Below are positions 26,116 through 35,329 of a stretch of 64,000 nucleotides of DNA, one piece after another (positions within the stretch are counted from its first letter, which is position 1; each line of letters starts with the position of its first letter). The stretch is taken from the NCBI RefSeq assembly GCF_036088315.1, contig NZ_CP107996.1:3118501-3182500 (forward strand), written 5' to 3'. The notes beneath the pieces were generated by a model, which did not search any database, was not told where the DNA came from, and saw nothing but the letters and a program-made list of their open reading frames with translations. The translations under genes and the position numbers were made by a program. The DNA comes from Streptomyces sp. NBC_00344 (lineage in GTDB: Bacteria; Actinomycetota; Actinomycetes; Streptomycetales; Streptomycetaceae).

Positions 26116-27096
26116 ATGTACAGGATCGCTTTCTCAGCAGGACCAGCGAAAACCGGGCGCCGCCCCCGTCGGCGGCTGCTGACCGTGCTCGCCGCGCTTT
26201 CGCTGCCCGTTACCGGTCTCGTCGGCCTCACCGCGTCGACCGGTGCCGCAGCGGCGAGCGAACCGGCGGCAACCGCCGAAGCCGCCTGGACCACCGTGTT
26301 CAAGGATGACTTCAACGGAGCTTCCGGCACCGGCCTCAACACTGCGGACTGGCTCTACGACAAGGGCACCAGCTATGGCGGCGGGGCCGCGAACTGGGGC
26401 ACCGGCGAAATCGAGACGTCTACCGACTCGACCGCCAACGTCTACCAGGACGGCGACGGCCATATGGTGATCAAACCGATCAAGGACGCTTCGGGGAACT
26501 GGACTTCGGGCCGGGTGGAGACCCAGCGCACCGACTTCGCCGCACCGGCCGGCGGGCAACTGGAGATCAGCGCCTCCCTGAAGCAGCCCGACCCGGCAAG
26601 CGGCCTCGGCTACTGGCCGGCCTTCTGGGCGATGGGCGCCGACGCCCGCCCGGTCGGCGCGACCAACTGGCCCAGCATCGGTGAGCTGGACATCATGGAG
26701 GACGTCAATGCGCTGAGCCAGCACTCGACGACCTTCCACTGCGGCCAGTGGGCGGGCGAGTGCCACGACCCGGACGGCATCAGCAGCGGACTCCAGGCAT
26801 GCGCAGGGTGCCAGAGCGGCTATCACACGTACTCCGTGATCGTGGACCGCAGCAATGCGGCCGCCGAGCAGCTGCGCTTCTACCTCGACGGCGCCCAGAC
26901 CTTCGCGGTCAGTCAGAACGAGGTGTCGGACGCCACCTGGAAGGCCGCGGTCGACCACGGATTCTTCGCGATCTTCGATGTCGCGATCGGCGGCTCGTAC
27001 CCCAACAAGGTCTGCGGCTGCACGTCGCCCTCGGCCGACATCAGCTCGGGCGCGGATATGAGCGTGGACTGGTTCGCCGTCAATGTGAGTCAGTGA
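26116..27096 (+). CDS. secreted GH16 beta-1,3-glucanase (laminarinase type)
   Basis: A 326-residue extracellular glycoside hydrolase. The N terminus has a basic start (KTGRRPRRRLL) and hydrophobic signal core with probable cleavage near AAAASE. The GH16 catalytic motif is GELDIMEDVN (ExDxxE: nucleophile and acid/base glutamates), preceded by GYWPAFWAMG and followed by FHCGQW, which together mark the family. No carbohydrate-binding module is attached. It should cut beta-1,3 (or mixed beta-1,3/1,4) glucans to oligosaccharides. The GAGAGCGCTCTC operator upstream suggests repression by the LacI-type regulator at 36767 and induction by glucan fragments. Confidence 0.9.
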   Translation: MYRIAFSAGPAKTGRRPRRRLLTVLAALSLPVTGLVGLTASTGAAAASEPAATAEAAWTTVFKDDFNGASGTGLNTADWLYDKGTSYGGGAANWGTGEIETSTDSTANVYQDGDGHMVIKPIKDASGNWTSGRVETQRTDFAAPAGGQLEISASLKQPDPASGLGYWPAFWAMGADARPVGATNWPSIGELDIMEDVNALSQHSTTFHCGQWAGECHDPDGISSGLQACAGCQSGYHTYSVIVDRSNAAAEQLRFYLDGAQTFAVSQNEVSDATWKAAVDHGFFAIFDVAIGGSYPNKVCGCTSPSADISSGADMSVDWFAVNVSQ

Positions 27097-27151
27097 TCAC
27101 GCACTGGTAGCCGCACGGGAGCTCCCCCGCGCAGCCTCGCAGGCGACAGCA

Positions 27152-27186
27152 CTGTGCCCCGGCAGGCATGACCTGCCGGGGCACAG
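27152..27186. terminator. bidirectional terminator
   Basis: A perfect 15-bp stem (27152-27166 with 27172-27186) and 5-nt loop separates the convergent GH16 and chaplin genes. Confidence 0.85.
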
Positions 27187-27197
27187 AGAGCTCACCG

Positions 27198-27437
27198 TCA
27201 GGCGTTGACGCAGGTGTTGCCGAACGCCGGGTTCAGCGCACCGACGAGGTTCACGGTGTTGCCGCAGGCGTTGACCGGAACGTGGACCGGGGCCTGGACC
27301 AGGTTGCCGGAGAGCACACCGGGCGACCCGATGGCCTTGCCGTGCGCACCCGCGTCCGCGGAGGCGGCCGAAGCGGCGCCCATCACCGTGGCAGCAGCGA
27401 TGGCAGACAGGGCGGTCACCCGAACGATACGAGACAT
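27198..27437 (-). CDS. short chaplin
   Basis: A 79-residue precursor with a signal peptide (MSRIVRVTALSAIAAATVMG, cleavage near ASADA) and a single chaplin domain: GNLVQAPVHVPVNACGNTVN then NPAFGNTCVN, with the two conserved cysteines that form a disulfide. Short chaplins are secreted, assemble into amyloid-like films at air-water surfaces and let aerial hyphae emerge; they help anchor the long, sortase-attached chaplins. There is no LAXTG signal here. The ATG at 27437 has AAAGG nine bases upstream. In Streptomyces expression is tied to the bld/BldN cascade; the sequence does not show the sigma factor directly. Confidence 0.93.
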   Translation of the reverse strand: MSRIVRVTALSAIAAATVMGAASAASADAGAHGKAIGSPGVLSGNLVQAPVHVPVNACGNTVNLVGALNPAFGNTCVNA

Positions 27438-27743
27438 GAACACAAGCCTTTCCTAGAACACTTACCGGAGGCCGCCTTGGCTGCGGCTTCTCTTGCAGTC
27501 TTCTTCGGAACGCTCGCGCCCCGAGTTCGGTTACGGAATCAGGCTTCCCTCGAAGTGATGGACCAGCGAACAGGCATCCGGCCCCACCCTCCGGAGCCCG
27601 GTGTTTACGGGCGAACGCACCGCGTTCCACGGGACCACACAGAAAGGTGCCCCATGCATCCGGGTGCCCGGAGCCATGCCGGTCGGCTCGGGATGGGGCC
27701 GCCCCGGCCCCTGACGTCACAGCCGCGCCGCCACAATGGGCGG
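27438..27743. other. divergent intergenic region
   Basis: The 306-bp gap between the chaplin and S9 peptidase genes must carry both promoters. No gene, repeat or convincing hairpin was found; the part near 27480-27560 is less GC-rich. Confidence 0.45.
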
Positions 27744-29525
27744 ATGACTGACGCACACGCCATGCCGGACTGGGAAAAGCGCTTCAGGGCTCCGCGGGTC
27801 GGGCTGCCCGAATGGGCGCAGGACGCACCGGACCGCTCGCTCTTCGTCTCCAACGCGACCGGAACATTCGAGCTGTACGCCTGGGACCGCGCGAGCGGCA
27901 AACAGCGGCAGGCCACCGAGCGGCCCAACGGAACCACCGAGGGGGTGCTCTCGCCCGACGGCGAGTGGCTGTGGTGGTTCGCCGACACCGACGGTGACGA
28001 GTTCGGCGTCTGGATGCGCCAGGCCTTCCACGGCGGCCCCGACGAACCCGCGACGCCCGGACTCGCCCCCGCGTACCCCGGTGGACTGGGTATCGGGCGG
28101 GACGGGACCGCTGTGGTCGGCCGGTCGACCGACGAGGACGGGTCCACCGTGCATGTCGTACGGCCCGGCGCGGCCCCCGTGGAGATCTACCGGCACCCCG
28201 AGTCGGCCGGAGTCGGCGACCTCTCGCACGACGGGACACTCATCGCCATCGAGCACACCGAACACGGCGACGCGATGCATGCCGCGCTGCGGGTGGTGCG
28301 GCTGGACGGCACCGCGGTCGCCGAGCTCGACGACACCAAGGGGGGCACCAAGGAGCTCGGCCTGGAGGTTCTCGGATTCCCACCGGTCGCAGGGGACACC
28401 CGGCTGCTGGTCGGGCATCAGCGGCGGGGCCGCTGGGAGCCGATGGTGTGGGACGTGGCGACCGGTACCGAGACGGCGCTCGACATCGATCTGCCCGGCG
28501 ATGTGAGCGCCGAGTGGTATCCGGACGGATCGGCACTGCTGATCGTGCACAGCTTCGAGGCGCGCAGCGAACTGTGGCGCTACGAACTCGCCGGACACCG
28601 CCCGGTGCGCATCGAGACACCCCCTGGCACGGTGTCCGGGGCCACCGCACGCCCCGACGGCACGGTCGAATACCTCTGGTCGTCGGCCGCGCTCCCGCCC
28701 GCCGTACGGTCCACGTCCGGGACGGTCGTGCTGGACCCGCCCGGGATGACGGCACCGGCCTCGGTGGAGGTGCGCGATGTCTGGGTGGAGGGTCCCGGCG
28801 GCCGTATCCACGCGCTGGTGCAGCAGCCGGCGGGGCCCGGACCCTTCCCGACCGTGTTCGACGTGCACGGCGGGCCGACCTGGCACGACAGCGACGCCTT
28901 CGCTTCCGGGCCGGCGGCATGGATCGATCACGGCTGTGCGGTCGTCCGGATCAACTACCGCGGCTCGACCGGCTACGGCCGGGAGTGGACCGACGCGCTC
29001 AAGCACCGGGTCGGTCTCATCGAGCTGGAGGACATCGCCGCTGTGCGGGAGTGGGCCGTCTCGTCGGGCCTCGCCGACCCTGCGAAGCTGGTTCTCGCCG
29101 GCGGGTCGTGGGGCGGTTATCTCACGCTGCTCGGCCTCGGCACCCAGCCGGACGTCTGGGCGGCGGGTCTTGCCGCCGTGCCGGTCGCGGACTACGTCAC
29201 CGCGTACCACGACGAGATGGAGACCCTCAAGGCGATGGACCGGACCCTGCTCGGAGGCACACCGGAGTCCGTACCGGACCGGTACGCGGCGTCGTCGCCG
29301 CTGACGTATGTGGACGCGGTGCGGGCACCGGTCTTCATCTCGGCCGGGGTCAACGACCCCCGGTGCCCGATCCGGCAGGTCGAGAACTACGTGGCGCGGC
29401 TGGCCGCTCGCGGGGCGGTGCACGAGGTGTACCGGTACGAGGCGGGGCACGGGTCACTTGTGGTGGACGAACGGGTCAAGCAGGTGGGGCTCGAGCTGGA
29501 CTTCGTGGCACGGCACATGGCGTGA
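27744..29525 (+). CDS. S9 family prolyl oligopeptidase-like serine peptidase
   Basis: A 593-residue protein with an N-terminal beta-propeller (repeated SPDGEWLW, SHDGTLIAI, YPDGSALLIV blades, residues about 20-340) and a C-terminal alpha/beta-hydrolase domain. The triad is visible: Ser in GGSWGGY (about 454), Asp in GVNDPRCP (about 536) and His in AGHGSL (about 568); DVHGGP and NYRGSTGYG supply the oxyanion region. It should cleave short peptides, dipeptidyl-peptidase or acylaminoacyl-peptidase style. No signal peptide, so cytoplasmic. The ATG at 27744 gives a normal start; the frame is open much further upstream but without family character. Confidence 0.88.
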   Translation: MTDAHAMPDWEKRFRAPRVGLPEWAQDAPDRSLFVSNATGTFELYAWDRASGKQRQATERPNGTTEGVLSPDGEWLWWFADTDGDEFGVWMRQAFHGGPDEPATPGLAPAYPGGLGIGRDGTAVVGRSTDEDGSTVHVVRPGAAPVEIYRHPESAGVGDLSHDGTLIAIEHTEHGDAMHAALRVVRLDGTAVAELDDTKGGTKELGLEVLGFPPVAGDTRLLVGHQRRGRWEPMVWDVATGTETALDIDLPGDVSAEWYPDGSALLIVHSFEARSELWRYELAGHRPVRIETPPGTVSGATARPDGTVEYLWSSAALPPAVRSTSGTVVLDPPGMTAPASVEVRDVWVEGPGGRIHALVQQPAGPGPFPTVFDVHGGPTWHDSDAFASGPAAWIDHGCAVVRINYRGSTGYGREWTDALKHRVGLIELEDIAAVREWAVSSGLADPAKLVLAGGSWGGYLTLLGLGTQPDVWAAGLAAVPVADYVTAYHDEMETLKAMDRTLLGGTPESVPDRYAASSPLTYVDAVRAPVFISAGVNDPRCPIRQVENYVARLAARGAVHEVYRYEAGHGSLVVDERVKQVGLELDFVARHMA

Positions 29526-29639
29526 CCTCGGCCGTCCCCTCCCCCGGCGGTCACCGGGAGGGGGGCGGGCCGCGTACCGCGCGTGGGGACGCGGGGTCCG
29601 GGGCAGAGCCCCCCGGACCCGCCACGTACGGTAAGAGGC

Positions 29640-30467
29640 GTGTACCGGTTCCTGCTGACGCCCCGCTGGTGGGGGATCAATGTGTTCGTCCTGCTCGCCA
29701 TCCCCTTCTGCATCTTCATGGGGTCATGGCAGCTGAGCAGGTTCGAGGCACGCGTGGCCACGCACCAGTCCGACGAACACAGGCCCGATCCCGCGCACCA
29801 GGCTTCCGCGCCGCTGGACACGCTGCTGCCGGTGGGGCTTGACACCTCGGGGCGCCAGGCCACGGCCACCGGACACTACGCGGAGCAGTTCCTGGTACCG
29901 GACCGGGTCGTGGACGGCAAGCAGGGGTCGTACGTACTCACCCTGCTCCGGACGAAGGGCGGCAAGGCGCTGCCGGTGGTGCGCGGGTGGCTGCCCACAG
30001 GGGCGAAGGCGCCGTCTGCACCGAAGGGCGACGTCACGGTCACCGGATCCCTTCAGGCGTCCGAGGACAGCGGAACCGACGGGGCGAACACGGCGGGCGG
30101 GCTGCCCAGCGGCCAGATCGGGATCATCAGTGCCGCGTCGCTGGTGAACCTGGTGCCCTATCCGGTGTACGACGCCTGGATCACGCTGCCGCACGCCTCA
30201 GCCGGGCTGACCCCGGTGCCCGCCGCAGCACCGCAGAACAGTGGGCTGGACCTCAAGTCGTTCCAGAATCTCGGTTACACCGGCGAGTGGTTCGTCTTCG
30301 CCGGGTTCGTCGTCTTCATGTGGTTCCGGCTGATCCGGCGCGAGGCCGAGGCCGCCAGGGACCTGGCGCTCGGACTCGTGCCCGAGGAGGGACCTGCGGA
30401 CGCGGCGCAGGACCGGACACAGTCGCGGGACAGCGATCAGGAAGTGTCCAGCACTCCCGTGCGGTAG
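29640..30467 (+). CDS. SURF1 family cytochrome oxidase biogenesis protein
   Basis: A 275-residue membrane protein with the SURF1 layout: an N-terminal transmembrane helix (FLLTPRWWGINVFVLLAIPF), a periplasm-side domain with GSWQLSRFEA and VVRGWLP, and a second helix near the C terminus (WFVFAGFVVFMWFRLIRRE). SURF1 proteins aid heme a insertion and assembly of cytochrome aa3 oxidase. Start is GTG at 29640, preceded by AAGAGG. The last 31 bp overlap the end of the convergent membrane-protein gene, so the two transcripts run into each other. Confidence 0.88.
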   Translation: MYRFLLTPRWWGINVFVLLAIPFCIFMGSWQLSRFEARVATHQSDEHRPDPAHQASAPLDTLLPVGLDTSGRQATATGHYAEQFLVPDRVVDGKQGSYVLTLLRTKGGKALPVVRGWLPTGAKAPSAPKGDVTVTGSLQASEDSGTDGANTAGGLPSGQIGIISAASLVNLVPYPVYDAWITLPHASAGLTPVPAAAPQNSGLDLKSFQNLGYTGEWFVFAGFVVFMWFRLIRREAEAARDLALGLVPEEGPADAAQDRTQSRDSDQEVSSTPVR

Positions 30468-31549
30468 ATGGTGCCCGCGCAGGCGTTGGGGATGGTCGCC
30501 TCGGCGGCCGGCACACCCGGCTCCGCCTCGTGGACCACCGCCACGCTGCCGTCCGACGTGTCCCCGTCGGCGTACTGCATCTGCGGATCGGTGTGGGCGG
30601 CGTCGGGCGGAGTCCCGCCGTCGCCGGTGCCGCTCGCCCCTTCGGAGCCGCCCGACGGTGTCGGGTCGGGCGACGGGTCCGTGGTGGGGCAGGTGTCCGA
30701 CGGAACCCAGGCGAACTTCACCTCGTAGGCCTTGGCCGGTTCCAGCACGAGGCCGGTGGTCTCCTGTGACGGGTCGGGCAGCCCGCCTGCCGCGTCGCCC
30801 GCCGTGTGGTCGACCACGGTGATCCGGGCCGGGTCGGCGGCGCCCAGTGCCTGGAAGTTCATCGTGCCCGCGTCCCTGATGGCGCACTGGCTGCCGGAGA
30901 CGTTGGAGACCCGGAAGGTGCCGTAGACGGTGCCGTCCGCGGTGGCCGGATCCGTCGATGCCGAGGTGACGCCCAGTTGCTGGGCGCTGCACATCGGCAG
31001 GCCTTTGACCGCCTTGTCGGACGCGCCCGAGCCACCGCCCGCCGCACCGCCCTGATTGCCCTTGCCGGTGCCGGACGGCTTGTCCTTGACTCCGTCCTTG
31101 CCCGTCGCGCCGCCCCCGCCGGACGGTGAGTTCGTGCCCTGCTTGCCGTTGCCTGCCCCGTCGGCCGCACCGGTCCCGTTGTGGGTACGCGGGCCGTGTC
31201 CCACCGCGACGGGGTTGTCCTTGACGCCACCACCGGCCCCTGCGACGTGCAGGAAGGCCGGGATCGCGGTGCCGACAAGCAGCGCGGCCGCAGCCGCGCC
31301 GACCACGACCTGGCGCCGCCGGGCCCGGCGGGCGGGCACGGCCTTGTGCAGATGGTCGAGCGCGTCGTCGGACGGCCTCAGGTCGCGCACGGCACCGTGC
31401 ATCAGCCGGCGAAGCGCGAGCTCGTTCTCGTCGAGGCCGTCGACCGAGCTGTCCGGCCCTTCGTTCGGCATTTCGTTCCCAGCCTGGTGGTTCAGGGACC
31501 GCGAAGGCCCCCCGTACCGCTCGTCCCGCTTGTCCCTGTCCTTGCTCAT
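30437..31549 (-). CDS. membrane protein paired with a sigma factor (putative anti-sigma role)
   Basis: A 370-residue protein. Residues 1-85 are charged and cytosolic-looking (NELALRRLMHGAVRDL), a single membrane helix follows (VVVGAAAAALLVGTAIPAF), then a Gly/Ser/Lys-rich linker and an extracytoplasmic DUF4232-like domain with four cysteines (LPMCSAQQ, SQCAI, DTCPTT, NACAG) that could form two disulfides. Its ATG overlaps the stop of the SigE-family sigma gene (ATGA). I infer that it controls that sigma factor from the membrane, although there is no zinc-binding anti-sigma motif (HxxxCxxC). The outer domain may be the sensor. Confidence 0.72.
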   Translation of the reverse strand: MSKDRDKRDERYGGPSRSLNHQAGNEMPNEGPDSSVDGLDENELALRRLMHGAVRDLRPSDDALDHLHKAVPARRARRRQVVVGAAAAALLVGTAIPAFLHVAGAGGGVKDNPVAVGHGPRTHNGTGAADGAGNGKQGTNSPSGGGGATGKDGVKDKPSGTGKGNQGGAAGGGSGASDKAVKGLPMCSAQQLGVTSASTDPATADGTVYGTFRVSNVSGSQCAIRDAGTMNFQALGAADPARITVVDHTAGDAAGGLPDPSQETTGLVLEPAKAYEVKFAWVPSDTCPTTDPSPDPTPSGGSEGASGTGDGGTPPDAAHTDPQMQYADGDTSDGSVAVVHEAEPGVPAAEATIPNACAGTIYRTGVLDTS

Positions 31550-32124
31550 GCCGGGGCCTCCATGGCCACCCGCAGCGCGGCGATTCCGCGCGAACCGTAT
31601 GCCTTCACCGAGCCCAGCGATATGCCGAGTGTCTCGGCGACCTGCGCCTCGGTCATGTCGGCGAAATAGCGGAGCACCAGCACCTCGCGCTGCCGCCGCT
31701 GGAGGTTGCGCATGGCGCTCTTCAGCGCGTCGCGCTCCAGCAGGTCGTACGCACCTTCCTCGGCGCTCGCCATGTCCGGCATCGGCTTGGAGAGAAGCTT
31801 CAGTCCGAGGATGCGGCGGCGCAGAGCGGACCGGGACAGGTTGACCACGGTCTGGCGCAGATAGGCGAGTGTCTTCTCGGGGTCCCTGACCCGTTTGCGT
31901 GCCGAGTGCACGCGGATGAACGCCTCCTGCACGACGTCCTCGCAGGAGGCCGTGTCGTCCAGCAGAAGTGCGGCGAGTCCGAGCAGCGACCGGTAATGGG
32001 CGCGGTAGGTCTCGGTGAGGTGATCAACGGTGGTGCCCGCGGTCATGGCGTCGTCAGCGCCCTCGCCGTTCTGGGACGGAATCCTGGTGGGCCGGGTGGC
32101 CGGCGCGGGGGTGATCACCGGCAT
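31546..32124 (-). CDS. SigE-family (ECF-like) RNA polymerase sigma factor
   Basis: A two-domain sigma factor. Region 2 is HYRSLLGLAALLLDDTASCE followed by DVVQEAFIRVHSA; region 4 is LQRRQREVLVLRYFADMTEA and QVAETLGISLGSVKAYGSRG. It matches the SigE-type group common in actinomycetes. The start is uncertain: ATG at 32124 is used here; ATG at 32046 (MTAGTTVDHL) would give a tighter 166-residue protein. It is coupled by ATGA to the membrane protein above, and follows asd-lysC after 370 bp. It probably directs a small regulon responding to an envelope signal. Confidence 0.85.
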   Translation of the reverse strand: MPVITPAPATRPTRIPSQNGEGADDAMTAGTTVDHLTETYRAHYRSLLGLAALLLDDTASCEDVVQEAFIRVHSARKRVRDPEKTLAYLRQTVVNLSRSALRRRILGLKLLSKPMPDMASAEEGAYDLLERDALKSAMRNLQRRQREVLVLRYFADMTEAQVAETLGISLGSVKAYGSRGIAALRVAMEAPA

Positions 32125-32493
32125 GCCACCGGGTGCGCGAGGGCGCCGGAGTGGGCGAACCACTCCGCCGCGTCCGGACACCGCTGCAATATCGAGAACC
32201 TCTGCCACGCCAGTTGGACACGCTTCCCCCCGCCAGGGTTGTACGCGAATGGCATCGTTTTTGACGATGCGGCCAATGCCCTCATGCGTACCCGATCTCC
32301 CCCAATGCCCCTTTTCCTGTGGAGATGCCACCTACGGCATCGGGAACGGAAAGGAGCGAACCCAAAGACGCTCCCCCGGGCAGTTGCGGTTGCAGAAGAC
32401 CGCAGATACCCGGGGCAGTGAATCGTGTAACAGGCACGCGCCGCAGTTCAAGAGGCTCAGACCAACATCTTCATCACCGGGCACACATAAATC
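32125..32493. other. intergenic region upstream of the sigma gene
   Basis: The 369-bp gap between the end of asd and the sigma gene is less GC-rich than its surroundings and presumably holds the sigma-factor promoter and a terminator for asd. I see no gene and no strong hairpin. Confidence 0.45.
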
Positions 32494-33561
32494 CTACAAA
32501 GAATCGGGGGCCAGGAATTCCGCGGCCACGGCCTCGGCGATCTGGGCAGCGTTCAATGCGGCGCCTTTGCGTAGATTGTCCGCACAGACGAAGAATTCCA
32601 GCGCCTGCGGGTCATCCATCGATCGCCGCACCCGCCCGACCCAGGCCGGATCGGTCCCGACCGCGTCGGCCGGTGTCGGGAAGTCCCCCGACCCGGGGTC
32701 GTCGAAGAGCACCACACCGGGCGCGGTCGCCAGGATCTCGTGAGCCCGGGCGATGGTGAGGTCGTTCTCGAACCGCGCGTGCACGGACAACGAGTGGGTG
32801 GTGACGACCGGGACACGCACACAGGTGGCCACCACCGGGAGGGCCGGCCGGTCGAGGACCTTGCGGGTCTCGTCGCGGATCATCAGTTCCTCCGACGACC
32901 AGCCGTCCGGGCCGACCGACCCGGACCAGGGAATGACGTTCAGTGCGATGGGAGCCGGGAAGGGACCCGTGCCGTCGCCCACGGCCCTTCGCACGTCACC
33001 GGGGCGGGTGCCCAGTTCGGTGCCGGCGACCAGCTCGGTCTGCGCGCGCAGCGACTCGATACCGGGGTTTCCCTCGCCGCTCACCGCCTGGTAGGTCGAG
33101 ACGATCAGCTCACGCAGTCCGAACTCGGCGTGCAGGGCACCGAGGGCCACGATCATGGCCAGGGTGGTGCAGTGCGGGGACGCGATGATTCCCCGCGGCC
33201 GGAGCCGTACGGCGTGCGGATTGACCTCGGGGACCACAAGGGGCACATCCGGATCCATGCGGAAGGCGGCCGAACTGTCCACGACCACCACGCCCTTGGA
33301 CGCGGCGATCGGCGCCCACTGGGCCGCCACCTCGTCGGGCACGGCGAGGAGGGCCACCTGGACGCCGTCGAAGGCCTCCTCGGTGAGGGGGAGGACTTCG
33401 GTCTCCTCGCCGCGCACGACCAGCTTGCGGCCGGTCCTGCGCGGCGAGGCGATCAGCTTGATGTCGCCCCAGACATCAGCGTGCTGCGACAGCATCTGGA
33501 GCAGAACCGCACCGACGGCCCCGGTCGCTCCGACGACCGCGAGCGTCGGCTTACCGGTCAT
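32494..33561 (-). CDS. asd: aspartate-semialdehyde dehydrogenase
   Basis: A 355-residue enzyme that reduces aspartyl-4-phosphate to aspartate semialdehyde with NADPH, the second step to lysine, diaminopimelate, threonine and methionine. GATGAVG (11-17) binds NADP; SSAAFR and VPEVNPHAV are typical. The catalytic Cys131 sits in SPHCTT, where the usual motif is NPNC(S/T)T, and His256 lies in TTHSLSVH where GHS is usual. TYQAVSGEG is retained. It overlaps lysC by 4 bp (ATGA), so both are made from one transcript and coupled. The altered residues near the cysteine suggest the diverged actinomycete subtype, or slightly different kinetics. Confidence 0.92.
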   Translation of the reverse strand: MTGKPTLAVVGATGAVGAVLLQMLSQHADVWGDIKLIASPRRTGRKLVVRGEETEVLPLTEEAFDGVQVALLAVPDEVAAQWAPIAASKGVVVVDSSAAFRMDPDVPLVVPEVNPHAVRLRPRGIIASPHCTTLAMIVALGALHAEFGLRELIVSTYQAVSGEGNPGIESLRAQTELVAGTELGTRPGDVRRAVGDGTGPFPAPIALNVIPWSGSVGPDGWSSEELMIRDETRKVLDRPALPVVATCVRVPVVTTHSLSVHARFENDLTIARAHEILATAPGVVLFDDPGSGDFPTPADAVGTDPAWVGRVRRSMDDPQALEFFVCADNLRKGAALNAAQIAEAVAAEFLAPDSL

Positions 33562-34829
33562 CGACCGGTGCCCCCATAGACGACTGCCTCGTCGGAGTCG
33601 CTGTCGAGGCCGAAGGCGGTGTGCACGGCGCGCACCGCCTCGTTGACCTCGTCGGCCCGGGTGACCACGGAGATACGGATCTCGGACGTCGAGATCAGCT
33701 CGATGTTGACACCCGCGTCGGAGAGCGCCTCGAAGAAGGTCGCCGTCACACCCGGGTTGGTCTTCATACCGGCGCCGACCAGCGAGATCTTGGCGATCTG
33801 GTCGTCGTAGCGCAGCGATTCGAAGCCGACGACCGACTTGGACTTCTCCAGCGCGTCGACGGCCTTGCGGCCCTCGTCCTTGGGAAGCGTGAAGGAGATG
33901 TCGGTCAGACCGGTCGTCGCGGCGGAGACGTTCTGCACCACCATGTCGATGTTGACCTGGCTGTCCGCGATCGCGCGGAAGATCGCCGCGGCCTCACCGG
34001 GCTTGTCGGGAACGCCGACGACCGTGATCTTCGCCTCGGAGGTGTCGTGGGCGACACCGGAGATGATGGCCTGCTCCACCTTGCGGTCCCCTTGTGCATC
34101 GTTGCTGACCCATGTGCCCTGCAGCCCCGAGAACGAGGACCTGACATGGATCGGGATGTTGTAACGGCGCGCGTACTCGACGCAGCGGTGCAGCAGCACC
34201 TTGGAGCCGGAGCTGGCGAGCTCCAGCATGTCCTCGAAGGAGATCTTGTCGATCTTCCGGGCCTTCTTGACGACCCGGGGGTCGGCGGTGAAGACACCGT
34301 CCACATCGGTGTAGATCTCACAGACCTCGGCGTCGAGTGCGGCCGCGAGCGCGACCGCAGTCGTGTCCGAGCCGCCGCGGCCGAGGGTGGTGATGTCCTT
34401 CTTGTCCTGGGACACACCCTGGAAGCCGGCGACGATCGCCACGTTGCCCTCGTCGAGCGCGGTACGAATCCGGCCCGGCGTGACGTCGATGATCCGCGCT
34501 TTGTTGTGGACCGAGTCGGTGATGACACCGGCCTGGCTGCCCGTGAACGACTGGGCCGCGTGGCCCAGGTTTTTGATCGCCATGGCCAGCAGAGCCATGG
34601 AGATCCGCTCTCCGGCGGTCAGCAGCATGTCGAATTCCCGCCCGGCAGGGATGGGTGACACCTGCCCGGCAAGATCGATCAACTCGTCCGTCGTGTCGCC
34701 CATCGCTGACACCACGACAACCACCTGGTTGCCGCTCTTCTTGGCGTCGACGATTCTCTTGGCGACCCGCTTGATGCCTTCGGCATCGGCTACGGAGGAG
34801 CCTCCGTACTTCTGCACGACAAGGCCCAC
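33558..34829 (-). CDS. lysC: aspartate kinase
   Basis: A 423-residue aspartokinase that phosphorylates aspartate at the entry of the aspartate family pathway. KYGGSSVAD starts the kinase domain; VAGFQGV and [15 protein letters not shown] are active-site stretches. Two ACT domains follow ([37 protein letters not shown]), the sites of lysine/threonine feedback. The start is GTG at 34829. An internal GTG at residue 251 with its own ribosome-binding site suggests that the beta subunit is made from the same gene. lysC leads the lysC-asd operon. Confidence 0.95.
   Translation of the reverse strand: MGLVVQKYGGSSVADAEGIKRVAKRIVDAKKSGNQVVVVVSAMGDTTDELIDLAGQVSPIPAGREFDMLLTAGERISMALLAMAIKNLGHAAQSFTGSQAGVITDSVHNKARIIDVTPGRIRTALDEGNVAIVAGFQGVSQDKKDITTLGRGGSDTTAVALAAALDAEVCEIYTDVDGVFTADPRVVKKARKIDKISFEDMLELASSGSKVLLHRCVEYARRYNIPIHVRSSFSGLQGTWVSNDAQGDRKVEQAIISGVAHDTSEAKITVVGVPDKPGEAAAIFRAIADSQVNIDMVVQNVSAATTGLTDISFTLPKDEGRKAVDALEKSKSVVGFESLRYDDQIAKISLVGAGMKTNPGVTATFFEALSDAGVNIELISTSEIRISVVTRADEVNEAVRAVHTAFGLDSDSDEAVVYGGTGR
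34077..34093 (-). promoter_or_regulatory. internal ribosome-binding site and start for the aspartokinase beta subunit
   Basis: AAGGGGAC (34093-34086) lies six bases before an in-frame GTG at 34079 (reads [12 protein letters not shown]). This corresponds to the known internal start of alpha2beta2 aspartokinases in Gram-positive bacteria and would give a 173-residue ACT-domain protein ending at 33558. Confidence 0.6.
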
Positions 34830-35058
34830 GTGCGCTCCTCGATCCAGTCAGTTGTGGTCGGCTCAGTCTAACGAGCGGCCGCACGGCTCCCCCGGCGTAT
34901 CACATCATGAGATGTCCCGCTCACTCAATGATCGCCGGGAGAACTCCACGGCCGCTCGATGAGCATGCCTGCCCGCAGGGACTCGGACCACTCGGGAACG
35001 TGGGGCGGGTCACACTCCGGTGGCCTCCGACGGGCAGGCCCGTCGGGGCTCCGGCCCC
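34830..35058. other. intergenic region upstream of lysC
   Basis: This stretch should carry the lysC promoter. No riboswitch-like structure or gene was recognised. Confidence 0.4.
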
Positions 35059-35310
35059 TCACTCGTCCGACACGCCCGGCGCGGCGCGCAGCGTGGCGGA
35101 CACCGCAGTTCCGGCGGGCAGCGTGGCGCAGACCGCGGCCTCAGCGCACGCGTCGGCGTCGGCGTCGGCGTCGGCGAGGACCACATCGGTGTTCTCGGCG
35201 CGGGCGACAAGCTGCCCGGGACCGGCGCGATGCCCCCGCCGACCCGCCTGGGCGCGTTCGGCTCCTCCGGCAGCCCGCCGGCCTCGTACCTGATCACGGA
35301 CGGGGAGCGG
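35059..35310 (-). pseudogene. C-terminal gene fragment with a frameshift
   Basis: On the minus strand, one frame reads VIRYEAGGLPEEPNAPRRVG then GGIAPVPG (about 35305-35212) and a neighbouring frame continues LVARAENTDVVLADADADAD and ends CATLPAGTAVSATLRAAPG, VSDE, stop at 35059. Both pieces have almost only G or C in third positions, as real Streptomyces genes do, and they join with a one-base shift near 35209. The Ala-Asp run is encoded by a CGTCGG hexamer repeated four times (35151-35174). No start or N-terminal domain is present, and I do not recognise the family. It is either a decayed gene or a sequencing-sensitive repeat. Confidence 0.45.
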
Positions 35311-35329
35311 GCTGTAGGGGTAAAAATGC

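Noticed and set aside
30437..32124. Classical zinc-binding anti-sigma factor
   Set aside because: The membrane partner lacks the HxxxCxxC motif; it is listed only as a putative anti-sigma role.
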